Shown: positions 15,547 through 24,026, counted from the stretch's first letter. The stretch: DNA of 64,000 nucleotides from Niabella sp. (GCF_030150205.1 NZ_JASLGT010000018.1:8949-72948), one strand, 5' to 3'. Notes: generated from the sequence alone by a model not told the origin. A program made the numbers and translations.

Positions 15547-16932
15547 TTACAGGTTTCTCTGTTTCTTCCGCTCTTCCCACTGCTCATTAAATGATTTTTT
15601 GGGAAATTTAAGCTTGCTATGGTTTTTAGTCCAGGCGCCGGCTACCATATTGATAAACGTACTTTTGAAATTGCCGTTAACCATGTTGACCATGCTGCGT
15701 TTAAGCATGGCTGTTTTCCACATCTTCCAGGAAAATTTTTCAACCAGCGGGGCATAGCCTTCTTCTACAGCCTCATACCGGTTTTCCAGCAGCAGCTCGT
15801 GCAGGTTTATTTTTACCGCGCATACTTCAGTACAATTGCCGCAAAGGGAGGATGCATGACTGAGGTGCTTCCACTCCTTCATTTCCTTAAGCTGGGGAGT
15901 AATCACCGAACCAATAGGACCACTGTACGTGGTATTGTAGGTATGCCCACCGATGTTTTTGTAAACCGGACAAGCATTCAGGCAGGCTCCGCAACGGATG
16001 CAATACAGGGCCTCGCGTGCTTTTTCGTTTGCCAGCATTTTACTGCGACCATTATCCAGCAGGATCACATACATTTCTTCAGGACCATCCACTTCATTTT
16101 GCTGCCGGGGGCCGGTTACAATGGTACTGTAGGAGGTAATACGCTGGCCGGTGCCAAAGCTGCTGAGCAATGGCCAAAACAACGCCAGGTCTGTCATGGA
16201 AGGGATTACCTTTTCAATGCCGGCCACCACTATATGCGTTTTGGGCATGGAGCAGCTCAACCGGGCATTGCCTTCATTTTCGGTAATGGCAATACCACCG
16301 ATATCTGCAATAATAAAATTGGCACCGGTAACGCCTACCTCCGCTTCTGCATATTTTTGGCGCAGCTTTTCACGGGCTGTGAGGGTGAGCTTCTCTGCAC
16401 TGTCGTTGGGATCGGTGCCCAGTTTTTCTGCAAATAGTTCCGCAATCTGTTCCCGGCTTTTGTGCATGGCCGGCGTAACAATATGATAAGGCGGTTCTCC
16501 TGCCAGCTGCTGGATGTATTCTCCCAGATCCGTTTCTACGCTTTCAATATTATGTTTGGCAAGGTTATCATTCAGGTGCAGTTCTTCCGTAACCATGCTC
16601 TTGCTCTTCACCAGCGTTTTGCAATTTTTTTGCTGGCAGATCTCCAGGATCACTTCATTGGCATGTTGGGCATCTTCACACCAGATCACTTTTGCACCCC
16701 GCCTGGTGATATTGGCTTCAAAATTTTCAAGAGTCTGATCCAGTACCTCAATGGCTTTCCATTTTAAATTCTTGGCCCGCTCCCGCGCAAGGTTAAGATC
16801 AGCAAACTGCGCCTGTCCGCCCGGAACGGCCGCATTATACCGGGAAATATTAAAATTGATCACCTTCCGGTGCTCACGGTCGTAGGCCTTTTCCTTGCTC
16901 TTCTTTTGAAATTGGGATGATGTGTGCGACAT
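15547..16932 (-). CDS. lutB: LutB/LldF-type iron-sulfur lactate utilisation protein
   Basis: The 461-residue protein joins an N-terminal LUD domain (VTGANFIIADIGGIAITENE, residues ~200-220) to a C-terminal ferredoxin-like region. That region has one full CxxCxxCxxxC motif (C311, C314, C317, C321, in YCIRCGACLNACPVYKN) and a second, shorter set (C364, C367, C371 in LCGNCTEVC). LutB is the electron-transfer subunit of the LutABC L-lactate dehydrogenase, oxidising lactate to pyruvate. No lutA or lutC is next to it: upstream (by transcription) is a repeat-containing gap and a TlpA gene, downstream a repeat cluster. The partners must be elsewhere, or this copy works alone. Confidence 0.9.
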   Translation of the reverse strand: MSHTSSQFQKKSKEKAYDREHRKVINFNISRYNAAVPGGQAQFADLNLARERAKNLKWKAIEVLDQTLENFEANITRRGAKVIWCEDAQHANEVILEICQQKNCKTLVKSKSMVTEELHLNDNLAKHNIESVETDLGEYIQQLAGEPPYHIVTPAMHKSREQIAELFAEKLGTDPNDSAEKLTLTAREKLRQKYAEAEVGVTGANFIIADIGGIAITENEGNARLSCSMPKTHIVVAGIEKVIPSMTDLALFWPLLSSFGTGQRITSYSTIVTGPRQQNEVDGPEEMYVILLDNGRSKMLANEKAREALYCIRCGACLNACPVYKNIGGHTYNTTYSGPIGSVITPQLKEMKEWKHLSHASSLCGNCTEVCAVKINLHELLLENRYEAVEEGYAPLVEKFSWKMWKTAMLKRSMVNMVNGNFKSTFINMVAGAWTKNHSKLKFPKKSFNEQWEERKKQRNL

Positions 16933-16973
16933 GGGACAAATTTAGCCAAATGCGGCGAATTTACCTTCTTTTG

Positions 16974-17078
16974 AACCGCAAGGAGCACGAGGGTTTCCGC
17001 GAGGTTCGCTAAGGAAAGCATTAAGATTTATAGGGTTCTCATTGCGTCCATTGCGGATGCTTCGCGTACGTTGCGGTT
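16974..17078. repeat. 105-bp element with 8-bp terminal inverted repeats
   Basis: AACCGCAA (16974-16981) and TTGCGGTT (17071-17078) bound a stretch built of GC-rich 8-10-nt words (gcaaggagcacgagg, ccgcgaggttcgctaagg, gcgtccattgcggatgc). There is no coding capacity. It is the kind of imperfectly palindromic intergenic repeat seen in Bacteroidota; whether it is mobile is unknown. Confidence 0.5.
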
Positions 17079-17156
17079 AACGTATAAACTATAGGGAGCA
17101 CACCCTAAACCTGGGTCCATAGTTGTATCGTTGCGCGATGAATCTTTAGCATTCTG

Positions 17157-17732
17157 TTATCTCAGTAATGTCTCCAAAAACGCCCGGAACTTCTTATTGC
17201 TGAAATCAGCTGTTCCTTCGTGCCGGTACACCAGGGTACCCGTTTTATCCAGTACCAGGGTGGTGGGCAGGGTACCGCTATACCAGGAGGCAGGCACCGT
17301 TCCCCGGAAGCTGGATACCTCCAGATCGAGTTGTTTTTTCTTTATAAAAGCCGTTGCCCTGGGCAGATCCTGGTCCGCATCTACCAGGAGGAATACCATA
17401 TTGGGATGGTTTTTAAGCGCGGCCTGGAGCTCGCTGATCGCCGGCATTTCCGCAATGCAGGGCGGACACCAGGTTGCCCAAAAATTAATAAACACTACTT
17501 TTCCTTTGAAGGATTCCGGGGTATAGGTTTCGCCGGTTGCGGTAATAAACTGTACCGATGTGGCAGCGGCTTCCGGTGGTGCTGTTTTGGTGGTCTCTAC
17601 CCGCGGTTGAAAGAATCCCACTTTCATCAACCCGCGAAGGACCACTGCCTTGAATTCGGGAAATACAAAAAGTGCCAGGGCCAGGGCAAAGAGGCCGATG
17701 GTAATAAGGTTCTGTACGTTTTTTTTAGACAT
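17157..17732 (-). CDS. Membrane-anchored TlpA-like thioredoxin
   Basis: The protein is 191 residues from the ATG at 17732; an earlier ATG at 17753 would add seven residues (MFYHCKI) and is less likely. One N-terminal hydrophobic segment (LITIGLFALALALFVFP) is an anchor or uncleaved signal. The thioredoxin fold follows, with the strand GKVVFINFWATW and the redox motif C89-P-P-C92. Members reduce disulfides in the periplasm, often during cytochrome c maturation. No cytochrome biogenesis genes are next to it. The gene diverges from the DUF3472 gene with a 128-bp gap. Confidence 0.85.
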   Translation of the reverse strand: MSKKNVQNLITIGLFALALALFVFPEFKAVVLRGLMKVGFFQPRVETTKTAPPEAAATSVQFITATGETYTPESFKGKVVFINFWATWCPPCIAEMPAISELQAALKNHPNMVFLLVDADQDLPRATAFIKKKQLDLEVSSFRGTVPASWYSGTLPTTLVLDKTGTLVYRHEGTADFSNKKFRAFLETLLR

Positions 17733-17860
17733 TATTTTACAATGATAAAACACAATCTCCTGAACCCTTTTGATTTGCAGGGCATTAAAAATAATAAATG
17801 TTTGTCAACCGCCCGGCAGCCGTTATTTTTGAGGTTCACGCGTATAAAAATCTTTTGTAT

Positions 17861-19249
17861 ATGTACCGTTGCCGCCTTGTACTGGCTTTAAGCTGTTTTC
17901 TTTTTTCATTTTCCGGACTGCGGGCGCAGTCGCCTGGTTCATCAGCAGAAATGAAACAATTTGCCATACCTGCTAATAAAGCATACGCAGAGCCTTTTAC
18001 GCCGGGTGATCCGGGTGTTTCCATCCCGGTTGGATATCCGGAAAGCACGGGTAGTATCAGCCGGTGGCGGAGTAGGAACAAACGGGTTTCCTGGGTCGTC
18101 TATCAAAAGCCGGGAGCTTATGACCTGTATTTCGACAACCAGGTTACCGCCGGTAAAAAATTACGCTTCAAACTGGATGTAAACAGCACCTATCCGAAAC
18201 CGGAACTGAAGCCGGTAAGCCGTGATCTTGCATTTAACGGAACCGGGAGAAAGGATACCTTATATGGAATGCATGTTAAGATCCCAGCTGAAGGCTATTA
18301 TAAATATACACTGACACCCGTAACAGATCCGGAGCAAGCCATTACCATCACAACACTATTGTTCCGGACGGCTACACCGGATGGTTGGGTGAATTTTATC
18401 AATTACCAGTCAACGCCATCGGTGCACCTGTCATTCAGTACTACAGAGCCGACTACTAAATCCTATAACTGGCTGTACGAGGAAATCCTGGTTCCGGAGG
18501 GCGAAGATCCCTTGTATACCTATTATATGTCCCTGGGGTTTTACCGCGGGTACCTGGGTATACAAACCAATGCACCCACAGAGCGGAGGGTTTTGTTTTC
18601 CGTTTGGGACAGCAAAGACGCCGAAAAGGATTCCAGTATCACAAAGGCCGATTTTGTAAGCCTGGTAGACAAGGATCCGGCTACTACGGTTAAATCATTT
18701 GGCGGTGAAGGCACGGGCGGGCAATCTTTTGTAAAGGATGCCAACTGGAAAACGGGTAAGCCGGTGCAGTTTTTAATGAATGTATTGCCTCAGGAAAATA
18801 ACTCCGTAGTGCTTTCAGCATGGTACCAGGTAGCAAATGAGGGCTGGCATTACATTGCCTCCTGGCGGGCGCCTCATGAAAAGCGTTTTTTCGACGGCTT
18901 TTATTCTTTTCTTGAAAACTACGGCTATACCAACGGTCAGCTGCGCCGGGAAGCGTATTATTACAATGCCTGGGGTGTGGAAGCCGTTTCTAATAAATGG
19001 ATCAACTTTAATAAAGTGCGCTTTTCCAATACCGATGGCAAAACCGGTCAGCGGGTAGATTATGAACAGGGCGTATCGTCAAAATATCCGGATCGTTTTT
19101 ACATGGCGGCGGGCGGTTATACACCAACTGTAAAAACTAAGAATGAAATGCCGGTTTTAAAAACCCCGCCATCCCTGGATCTTAAAAAATTTGAGGCACG
19201 GGTAACAGAAGCCCTGAAAAACGAGGGACACCAGGACCTCCGCAACTGA
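17861..19249 (+). CDS. Exported DUF3472/DUF5077 protein, putative carbohydrate-related
   Basis: Translation is taken from the ATG at 17861, because that gives a clean signal peptide (MYRCRLVLALSCFLFSFSG then LRAQ, cleavage near residue 23). An in-frame ATG at 17798 would place 21 non-signal residues in front. The 462-residue protein has an N-terminal beta-rich DUF5077-like part (ISRWRSRNKRVSWVVYQKPG, YTLTPVTDPEQAITITTLLF). A DUF3472 region follows (YYMSLGFYRGYLGIQTNAPT, SFGGEGTGGQSF, WHYIASWRAP). Members are secreted proteins often found near glycoside hydrolases; no enzymatic activity is established here. It converges on the BtrH-like gene. Confidence 0.75.
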   Translation: MYRCRLVLALSCFLFSFSGLRAQSPGSSAEMKQFAIPANKAYAEPFTPGDPGVSIPVGYPESTGSISRWRSRNKRVSWVVYQKPGAYDLYFDNQVTAGKKLRFKLDVNSTYPKPELKPVSRDLAFNGTGRKDTLYGMHVKIPAEGYYKYTLTPVTDPEQAITITTLLFRTATPDGWVNFINYQSTPSVHLSFSTTEPTTKSYNWLYEEILVPEGEDPLYTYYMSLGFYRGYLGIQTNAPTERRVLFSVWDSKDAEKDSSITKADFVSLVDKDPATTVKSFGGEGTGGQSFVKDANWKTGKPVQFLMNVLPQENNSVVLSAWYQVANEGWHYIASWRAPHEKRFFDGFYSFLENYGYTNGQLRREAYYYNAWGVEAVSNKWINFNKVRFSNTDGKTGQRVDYEQGVSSKYPDRFYMAAGGYTPTVKTKNEMPVLKTPPSLDLKKFEARVTEALKNEGHQDLRN

Positions 19250-19258
19250 TCCGTTAAA

Positions 19259-20290
19259 TTATTTCATTTTCCCCATCAATGCTTTCAGTTGCTGAAACGC
19301 CTGTTTTTCCATTGCAGATATTTCAATCAACCGGTCGCCCATATTGTCATAGTCGGCCTGGGTATTCAGCCGGCCTTTATAGATGCCGGAAGCCTGGATG
19401 GCGGCATCCCGCCATTTGTCACCCGTTGCAGTAAATTGTTTGGAGAGATCAAACAGCTCGTCGGCCTTTAAATAGGGGTGTGCCTGCTGCAAAAAGGCTC
19501 CGTATATAAACCGGAATCCACCGCCACCGGTGCCGATCTCCTCCTGCATCCGCACCAGCTGGGCCAGGTAGCTGCGGGCTTTTTCATCGCCCAGTTTGGT
19601 CTTCCACTTTTTGATCTGCCGGCCGGTATAAGCAATGCCGCTCACACCGCCAAATGATCCCGGAATATGTAACATATCCCGGCAGTTGCGTTTGATACCC
19701 TTGATAATGCCCTGTTTCATTTGTTCATCTGTGGGCTCCTTCAAATGATCGCCGGGATAATACATTTGTCCGCGTGGCGCAAAAGCACCTTTAGCAAAAC
19801 GCACGCGTTCCAGTTCGTAGCTATTCATAGTAACCAGTCCTTCCATAATGGGATCGCTGATATAATAATCGTCTCCTTTTTTATCTACAACGATCAGGTT
19901 GTGTGCGTTAAAATGAAAGCGGTATTCTTTGGGAAAATAAGTCAGGTAAAAAACACCAACCTGGCAGGCTGTAGGCTTGCCCGCGAGTATGCGCTCATCC
20001 AGCTCCTGCATGGCTTTTTCATGCGAACGGAATTTTTTCCGGGTAACCGGAACGCCCAGTGCGGTACAGGTGCGCTTAAAGATCAGCCCGGGCATGGTTC
20101 TGAAAGAAATGGCCGGACCGCCATTCACTTTCATAAACGGCAGCTGTATATAAAATAGCCCGGATCCCATGCCAAAAGCCAGGGGTTCGGTAATTTTTGT
20201 AATACCGTAATGCCGCAATAATGCTGTGGTAACGCCGTTCTCGCAATGAGCTGCCTGGAGATGTTTAAAGTTTGTATGTTGAAGTTCCAA
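19259..20290 (-). CDS. BtrH N-terminal-domain protein (peptidase C39-like fold) in a dialkylresorcinol-like locus
   Basis: The best start is the TTG at 20290, giving 343 residues. The frame stays open to 20332, but that extension is encoded by a GTCAATGG repeat island and is probably not translated. The protein opens with the BtrH-like signature HCENGVTTALLRHYGITKIT...GMGSGLFY (Cys near residue 16) and continues with a His/Asp-bearing FNAHNLIVVDKKGDDYYISD. This is a papain/C39-like arrangement used by BtrH to transfer an acyl group from a carrier protein. The C-terminal helical part (~200-343) matches no domain I can name. In this position it could release or transfer the acyl product of the DarA/DarB genes. 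Confidence 0.75.
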   Translation of the reverse strand: MELQHTNFKHLQAAHCENGVTTALLRHYGITKITEPLAFGMGSGLFYIQLPFMKVNGGPAISFRTMPGLIFKRTCTALGVPVTRKKFRSHEKAMQELDERILAGKPTACQVGVFYLTYFPKEYRFHFNAHNLIVVDKKGDDYYISDPIMEGLVTMNSYELERVRFAKGAFAPRGQMYYPGDHLKEPTDEQMKQGIIKGIKRNCRDMLHIPGSFGGVSGIAYTGRQIKKWKTKLGDEKARSYLAQLVRMQEEIGTGGGGFRFIYGAFLQQAHPYLKADELFDLSKQFTATGDKWRDAAIQASGIYKGRLNTQADYDNMGDRLIEISAMEKQAFQQLKALMGKMK

Positions 20291-20305
20291 GTTTTTTTTA
20301 TTAGG

Positions 20306-20345
20306 AGTGAGAAGGTAATAGTCAATGGTCAATGGCGAATAGTTA
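20306..20345. repeat. GTCAATGG/GAATAG repeat island
   Basis: aatagtcaatggtcaatggc followed by gaatagttaatag lies in the gap between the BtrH-like gene and the small unknown gene. The complementary flavour (ttcactattcacta, gaccattcactttc) lies at 20934-20966. Confidence 0.55.
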
Positions 20346-20374
20346 ATAGGGCTGATTTCCCTGCTCGCTACTTG

Positions 20375-20785
20375 CTATTCCCTGTTTTGCTTAAACGGAT
20401 TTTTTAATTCTTCTACGCTTACCTCAAAAAGGGCGGCGTATTTTTTCAGTTTATCTTCCGGTAGTTTCTGAAAACCAGCGGGCTTCAGGTGCTTTTTGAT
20501 GGTCCATTTCCAATAGCCGGTGTAGGAGGACATGATGTTCAGATCCATGATCTTCTTCTCCATAAAATACAGGATCGGGCTGGCTGTGCCGGCCAGTACC
20601 TGTTGTTTGGCCGCTTCGATCTTTGCCTCCACATCATGCCAGGCCACATTCAATGCCTCTGTTTTTACGTCCCAGCCGGTACTTTGTCCGGTGGAGTAGT
20701 TTCCATTTTCATCAACCACATAAGTTACCTCTTTGGCTATTTTGCCAAGAGCACCATTGTCCTGCGGGATTTCTTCTTTTTTCAT
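20375..20785 (-). CDS. Conserved hypothetical protein of the dialkylresorcinol-like locus
   Basis: The 136-residue soluble protein has no signal peptide or membrane segment. It starts MKKEEIPQDNGALGKIAKEV and has a beta-hairpin-like YVVDENGNYSTGQSTGWDVK. The rest is mainly helical (HDVEAKIEAAKQQVLAG, ASPILYFMEKKIMDLNIMSS, LPEDKLKKYAALFEVSVEEL), with an aromatic patch YTGYWKWTIKKHL. I do not recognise a family. Its position between DarB and the BtrH-like gene, with its own promoter-like and palindromic sequence (20811-20846), argues for a role in the same pathway, perhaps as an accessory or regulatory factor. Confidence 0.7.
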   Translation of the reverse strand: MKKEEIPQDNGALGKIAKEVTYVVDENGNYSTGQSTGWDVKTEALNVAWHDVEAKIEAAKQQVLAGTASPILYFMEKKIMDLNIMSSYTGYWKWTIKKHLKPAGFQKLPEDKLKKYAALFEVSVEELKNPFKQNRE

Positions 20786-20810
20786 ATCCTGAAAAAAAAT
20801 TTAAGTGAGG

Positions 20811-20846
20811 CAAACTAATAAAAATTAGCGATATAATATTCGCTAA
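20811..20846 (-). promoter_or_regulatory. Promoter and palindromic operator before the small unknown gene
   Basis: On the minus strand TTAGTTTG (complement of 20811-20818) is one mismatch from TAnnTTTG. Upstream of it is a perfect inverted repeat, TTAGCGA (20825-20831), 8-nt gap, TCGCTAA (20840-20846), which would cover the -33 region. A regulator bound there would control the small unknown gene and the BtrH-like gene separately from darA and darB. Confidence 0.45.
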
Positions 20847-20853
20847 ATCGAGG

Positions 20854-20900
20854 TATGTAAAAACCGCGAGATGCTCGCAAAATCTCGCGGTTTTTACATA
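20854..20900 (-). terminator. Very long perfect hairpin, probable bidirectional terminator after darB
   Basis: TATGTAAAAACCGCGAGAT (20854-20872) and ATCTCGCGGTTTTTACATA (20882-20900) form a perfect 19-bp stem with a 9-nt loop. A-runs and T-runs inside the stem give terminator geometry on both strands. It lies 64 bp after the darB stop. Confidence 0.75.
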
Positions 20901-20964
20901 GCTGAAACAAAATAGTGAAAAACATTTTGTGTTTTTCACTATTCACTATAGACCATTCACTTTC

Positions 20965-22113
20965 TTACACCGCCGTAAGCAATGCATACATATAGCTGAA
21001 CCTTGAGCTTTCCGGCACCAGCAGGAACACCTTATCGCCTTTTTTCAGCTTGCCGCTGTTAAACAGTTCATCCACCATAAAATAAACAGAAGCAGCACCT
21101 ACGTTACCAACTGTGCTCAGGTTTACAAACCATTTTTCGTAAGGAATATGATGACCCAGCTTAATATGCTCGTCGTATATTTTATCCTTAAAGAAGTTGC
21201 TGCTCATATGCGGCAGGTACCACGTAATATCATCCGGGTTCAGTCCGCGGCGCTCAAACAATTCCGGCAGCAGCTTTCCACCCAGCGGCACAATATTCGG
21301 ACTCAGCAATTTCACATCCTGTTTAATGCTCAGGATCGATTTTTCGTTCAGCTCTTCATGATTAAATTCCAGGAAGCTTTTTAAATGCCCGTCTTCCTGT
21401 TTTTCGGCGCCCATATACATACAGGCTTCCATATGGTCGGCATAAGAAATGCCTTCCATCCATTCAATCTTCAGGCTCAGGCCTTCTTCATTCTTTTTAT
21501 TGGAAATTAAGAACGCGGAAGCGCCATCCGACAGCATCCAGCGCAAAAATTCTTTATCAAAGCTGATATAGGGATTTTCCTCCAGGGCCTCCAGCTTATG
21601 CACTTCATCCTCAAACTGGTTGGCTACCAGTGAGGCCGAAAAGCGCTCAGATCCGGTGGCAACCGCAGTAGCGGCATCACCGGTTTTTACCGACATATAC
21701 GCATACTTTAACGCATGCATGCCCGCACAGCATACGCCGGCCGGAGATACCACTTCAATAGAGTCCAACTCCGGCAGCCAGCCATGCACCATTACGGCAT
21801 GAGAGGGCATCATCTGGTCGGGCGATGAAGTACCGCAGGAAAGCACATCTACCTGTTTCATGCCTTCCCGGTCCTGTTTAAACAATTCTTTAATGGCCTC
21901 CGCGGTTAACTGGGCATTGGTGTGTGTGATCTTTCCGCCTTTTTCCAACGCATAATAGCGGTTGGTAATGGCGTTGTTTCTCAAAACGATGCGTCTGGAT
22001 TTGGATGGTTTTCCATTAATATAGCCCAGGTACTCCTCCATTTCGTCGTTGGACACCGGGCTGTTGGGAAAATAATGAGCGGTACGGTTAATATAAACGT
22101 CGTTCAAGTTCAT
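20965..22113 (-). CDS. darB: DarB-like ketoacyl synthase III (dialkylresorcinol synthase)
   Basis: The 382-residue thiolase-fold protein carries the KAS III triad: C129 in GVCCAGMHAL, H302 in YLPHMSSNFF and N337 in STVGNVGAAS. Its sequence is far from housekeeping FabH; MNLNDVYINRTAHYFPNSPV and FDKEFLRWMLSDGASAFLIS are typical of the DarB group. DarB condenses two fatty-acid-derived units and cyclises them to a cyclohexanedione, which DarA aromatises to a 2,5-dialkylresorcinol. Such resorcinols occur free or esterified to polyenes (flexirubins). No aryl-polyene genes are visible here. The assignment rests on the adjacent darA-like gene. Confidence 0.85.
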   Translation of the reverse strand: MNLNDVYINRTAHYFPNSPVSNDEMEEYLGYINGKPSKSRRIVLRNNAITNRYYALEKGGKITHTNAQLTAEAIKELFKQDREGMKQVDVLSCGTSSPDQMMPSHAVMVHGWLPELDSIEVVSPAGVCCAGMHALKYAYMSVKTGDAATAVATGSERFSASLVANQFEDEVHKLEALEENPYISFDKEFLRWMLSDGASAFLISNKKNEEGLSLKIEWMEGISYADHMEACMYMGAEKQEDGHLKSFLEFNHEELNEKSILSIKQDVKLLSPNIVPLGGKLLPELFERRGLNPDDITWYLPHMSSNFFKDKIYDEHIKLGHHIPYEKWFVNLSTVGNVGAASVYFMVDELFNSGKLKKGDKVFLLVPESSRFSYMYALLTAV

Positions 22114-22177
22114 AATGTTTTTTAATCATTTATTTTTTTATACGCCCAACGTTATTATCGGGCTTTTCCGGAGCCTG

Positions 22178-22194
22178 TCCCGCTAAAAGCGGGA
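22178..22194. repeat. Short TCCCGC hairpin between darA and darB
   Basis: TCCCGC, loop TAAAA, GCGGGA. There is no U-tract after it on the minus strand. It could be a processing or stabilising hairpin or a REP-like repeat. Confidence 0.5.
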
Positions 22195-22236
22195 TCGCAC
22201 CCTTCAACTACAGTACGGTTACTGATCTTTGCGCAA

Positions 22237-23154
22237 TTAAATCTTTTCCCTCCATTCCACACCTGCATAATAGTCCATTTGCCGCCGGATCCTCCCTTGG
22301 CTGAACGGGCGCACCAGGATCAAATCTACTAATAAAATAATAGGAGACGCAATCAGTAGTGCTACTGCAAGATAATATTTATAGGCTACAAGTATTTTTT
22401 TTCTGTTTTGCGGGTGTTTATTGATAATGGCTACCCATTTTTTGAATATTTTTCCGGCTTTGCGCTCAATATACATCAGGGAATACTTCACCTCCACCGC
22501 TTTTTGCTGCACCAGCTCCTGCTGCAATCCCTGCCAGTTGCCGGATTGCAGGTGCCGGTTTACCGTAGTGCCAAAAACGGAGGCATTGGCAATATCGGCT
22601 GGCGCCACACCGGGTTTCGGAAAAATACCCCATTTGCGGTCTTTTCTGCCCGTGCCCAGCCAGTGAAAAATGGTAAAATAACTAAGGTGATTCAGATGCC
22701 GGTCAAACAGCGCAATATTGCCTACCAACCGGGCACCGGCCTCCTGGAGCAATTTTTTATTCTTTTCCTGGGCATTGATCCACATATTGCGGCACCCGCA
22801 AATGGTGAGCAATGGGGTGTCTTTTATAAGTGTTTTGAATGCAGCATCCTGTAAAATGGAGTTGATCGGGATGCTGGGCGACAGGTTCCAGGGTTGCCAG
22901 GCCAGCACCACCAGGTCGTATTGTTGCCGGGGTACCGACCAGGGTTTTAGCGCGGTGGGGATCACATCCACCGATTCCGGAACCGTATCGAAAAATGCAG
23001 GAATGCTCCAGGGAAACGGAAACGAATGCTGGGTTTGCACCTGTAAAAAATCTACAGAAACACCATCCGCAAGCAGTGGCTGCAAAAAGGAATCAAGGAT
23101 CTCCTTTGTTTGCCCGGATTGTGAAAAGTAAACCGCTAATACATGCTTGCTCAT
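22237..23154 (-). CDS. darA: DarA-like dialkylresorcinol aromatase (flavodoxin-like N-terminus)
   Basis: The 305-residue protein opens like a flavodoxin (HVLAVYFSQSGQTKEILDSF, phosphate-binding loop SQSGQT). It continues with VVLAWQPWNLSPSIPINSIL and ICGCRNMWINAQEKNKKLL, features of the dialkylresorcinol-condensing-enzyme family. A C-terminal hydrophobic segment (YYLAVALLIASPIILLVDLIL, ~265-285) probably tethers it to the inner membrane. DarA is described as the flavin-dependent enzyme that aromatises the DarB product. It is the first gene of a minus-strand set with darB, then a terminator, the small unknown gene and the BtrH-like gene. A carrier protein is not seen beside it. Confidence 0.8.
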   Translation of the reverse strand: MSKHVLAVYFSQSGQTKEILDSFLQPLLADGVSVDFLQVQTQHSFPFPWSIPAFFDTVPESVDVIPTALKPWSVPRQQYDLVVLAWQPWNLSPSIPINSILQDAAFKTLIKDTPLLTICGCRNMWINAQEKNKKLLQEAGARLVGNIALFDRHLNHLSYFTIFHWLGTGRKDRKWGIFPKPGVAPADIANASVFGTTVNRHLQSGNWQGLQQELVQQKAVEVKYSLMYIERKAGKIFKKWVAIINKHPQNRKKILVAYKYYLAVALLIASPIILLVDLILVRPFSQGRIRRQMDYYAGVEWREKI

Positions 23155-23161
23155 ACCTGAA

Positions 23162-23644
23162 TTATAAAAGGCCCGACAGTGATTTTGATTTTTTGCTGTA
23201 GTTTTTTACACTTTGCTGGGTAACAGTGGGAAGTGAGGCAAACTGGTCCTGGATCATTTTGCTGTCTTCTGCAATGTTTTTAGAGTATCCCAACGATTTG
23301 GGGGCGTTTTCCTGGATCATTAAACGGAGAAAACGGTACTCTGCCTCCCTGGGATGAGCGGCAATAACCGATTCCAGTTTTTTATGCCCCTGTTTAAAAA
23401 TTGAAAGTTTTTTGGCGGGCACGGTAACCAACCCTGCCTTTCGCATTTCAAGCGCACCAATAAAAGCCGGGGCCTCAGCAGCCGTGGTGTAACCGGCTAC
23501 CTGGCCGATCTGTGCATCAATGGTCTTTACGGAGCCGCCGGCCAGCGCTGTATAAAACGCTGCCTTTGATTGTGCTGTAACAGTATTGATGGTCAGGAGC
23601 AACAACCCGATCGTTCCAATAAATGTTAAAAACCGCTTCGTCAT
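23162..23644 (-). CDS. Exported helical protein, function unknown
   Basis: The start is taken at the ATG at 23644, because it gives a proper signal peptide (MTKRFLTFIGTIGLLLLTIN then TVTAQ). Frames extending to 23719 add a Cys-rich non-signal stretch. The mature ~135 residues are helical (FYTALAGGSVKTIDAQIGQV, FIGALEMRKAGLVTVP, SIFKQGHKKLESVIAAHPRE, FRLMIQENAPKSL-like). They resemble a TPR-type helix bundle counting dependent units, but no named family is clear. It lies 7 bp before the DarA start on the same strand, so it may be the first gene of that transcription unit. Confidence 0.65.
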   Translation of the reverse strand: MTKRFLTFIGTIGLLLLTINTVTAQSKAAFYTALAGGSVKTIDAQIGQVAGYTTAAEAPAFIGALEMRKAGLVTVPAKKLSIFKQGHKKLESVIAAHPREAEYRFLRLMIQENAPKSLGYSKNIAEDSKMIQDQFASLPTVTQQSVKNYSKKSKSLSGLL

Positions 23645-24026
23645 AAATAAAGTTTGCAAAAGTAACGGATTATTTGAGAGTATCAGCCAGCATTTACAGG
23701 ATTTCGTCGCTGGTTTCATACTTTCTATTGCTGTTATCCTTTTAAGGATGAAATTAAAGAAACAGTAGTTGTTTGATGTATTTTTTTTAATTGTTAAAAA
23801 TCGGGAGTATCAGTATAAAATGAATTGATTTTAAGCAAGTTGTATCCGGTTGCGTATTTTCATCAGATGACAAAAAAAGAACGTGGATCCTGCATCCGTT
23901 TCGAATAAGAAGTTCGTCTTTTTAAAAATCTTTAAGGAAGCGGCCAGCTTCCTGATAAGAAAATCTTAAAATCCGTCATTTTTTTTAAACTTGTCAAAAT
24001 GTGACTGTTATTATTCAAAAATGAGT
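23645..24026. other. Intergenic region between divergent genes, no gene seen
   Basis: About 380 AT-rich bp between the start of the exported unknown gene (minus) and the rpsP promoter (plus). It must hold the divergent promoter for the minus-strand operon, but no clear -33/-7 pair was found. No RNA gene was recognised. Confidence 0.5.

Noticed and set aside
15619..16437. 272-codon open frame on the plus strand
   Set aside because: It lies entirely antisense to lutB, whose motifs are intact; no signal or domain in the plus-strand reading.
17220..17891. 223-codon frame on the plus strand over the thioredoxin gene
   Set aside because: Shadow of the TlpA-like gene; Cys-rich reading without conserved pattern.
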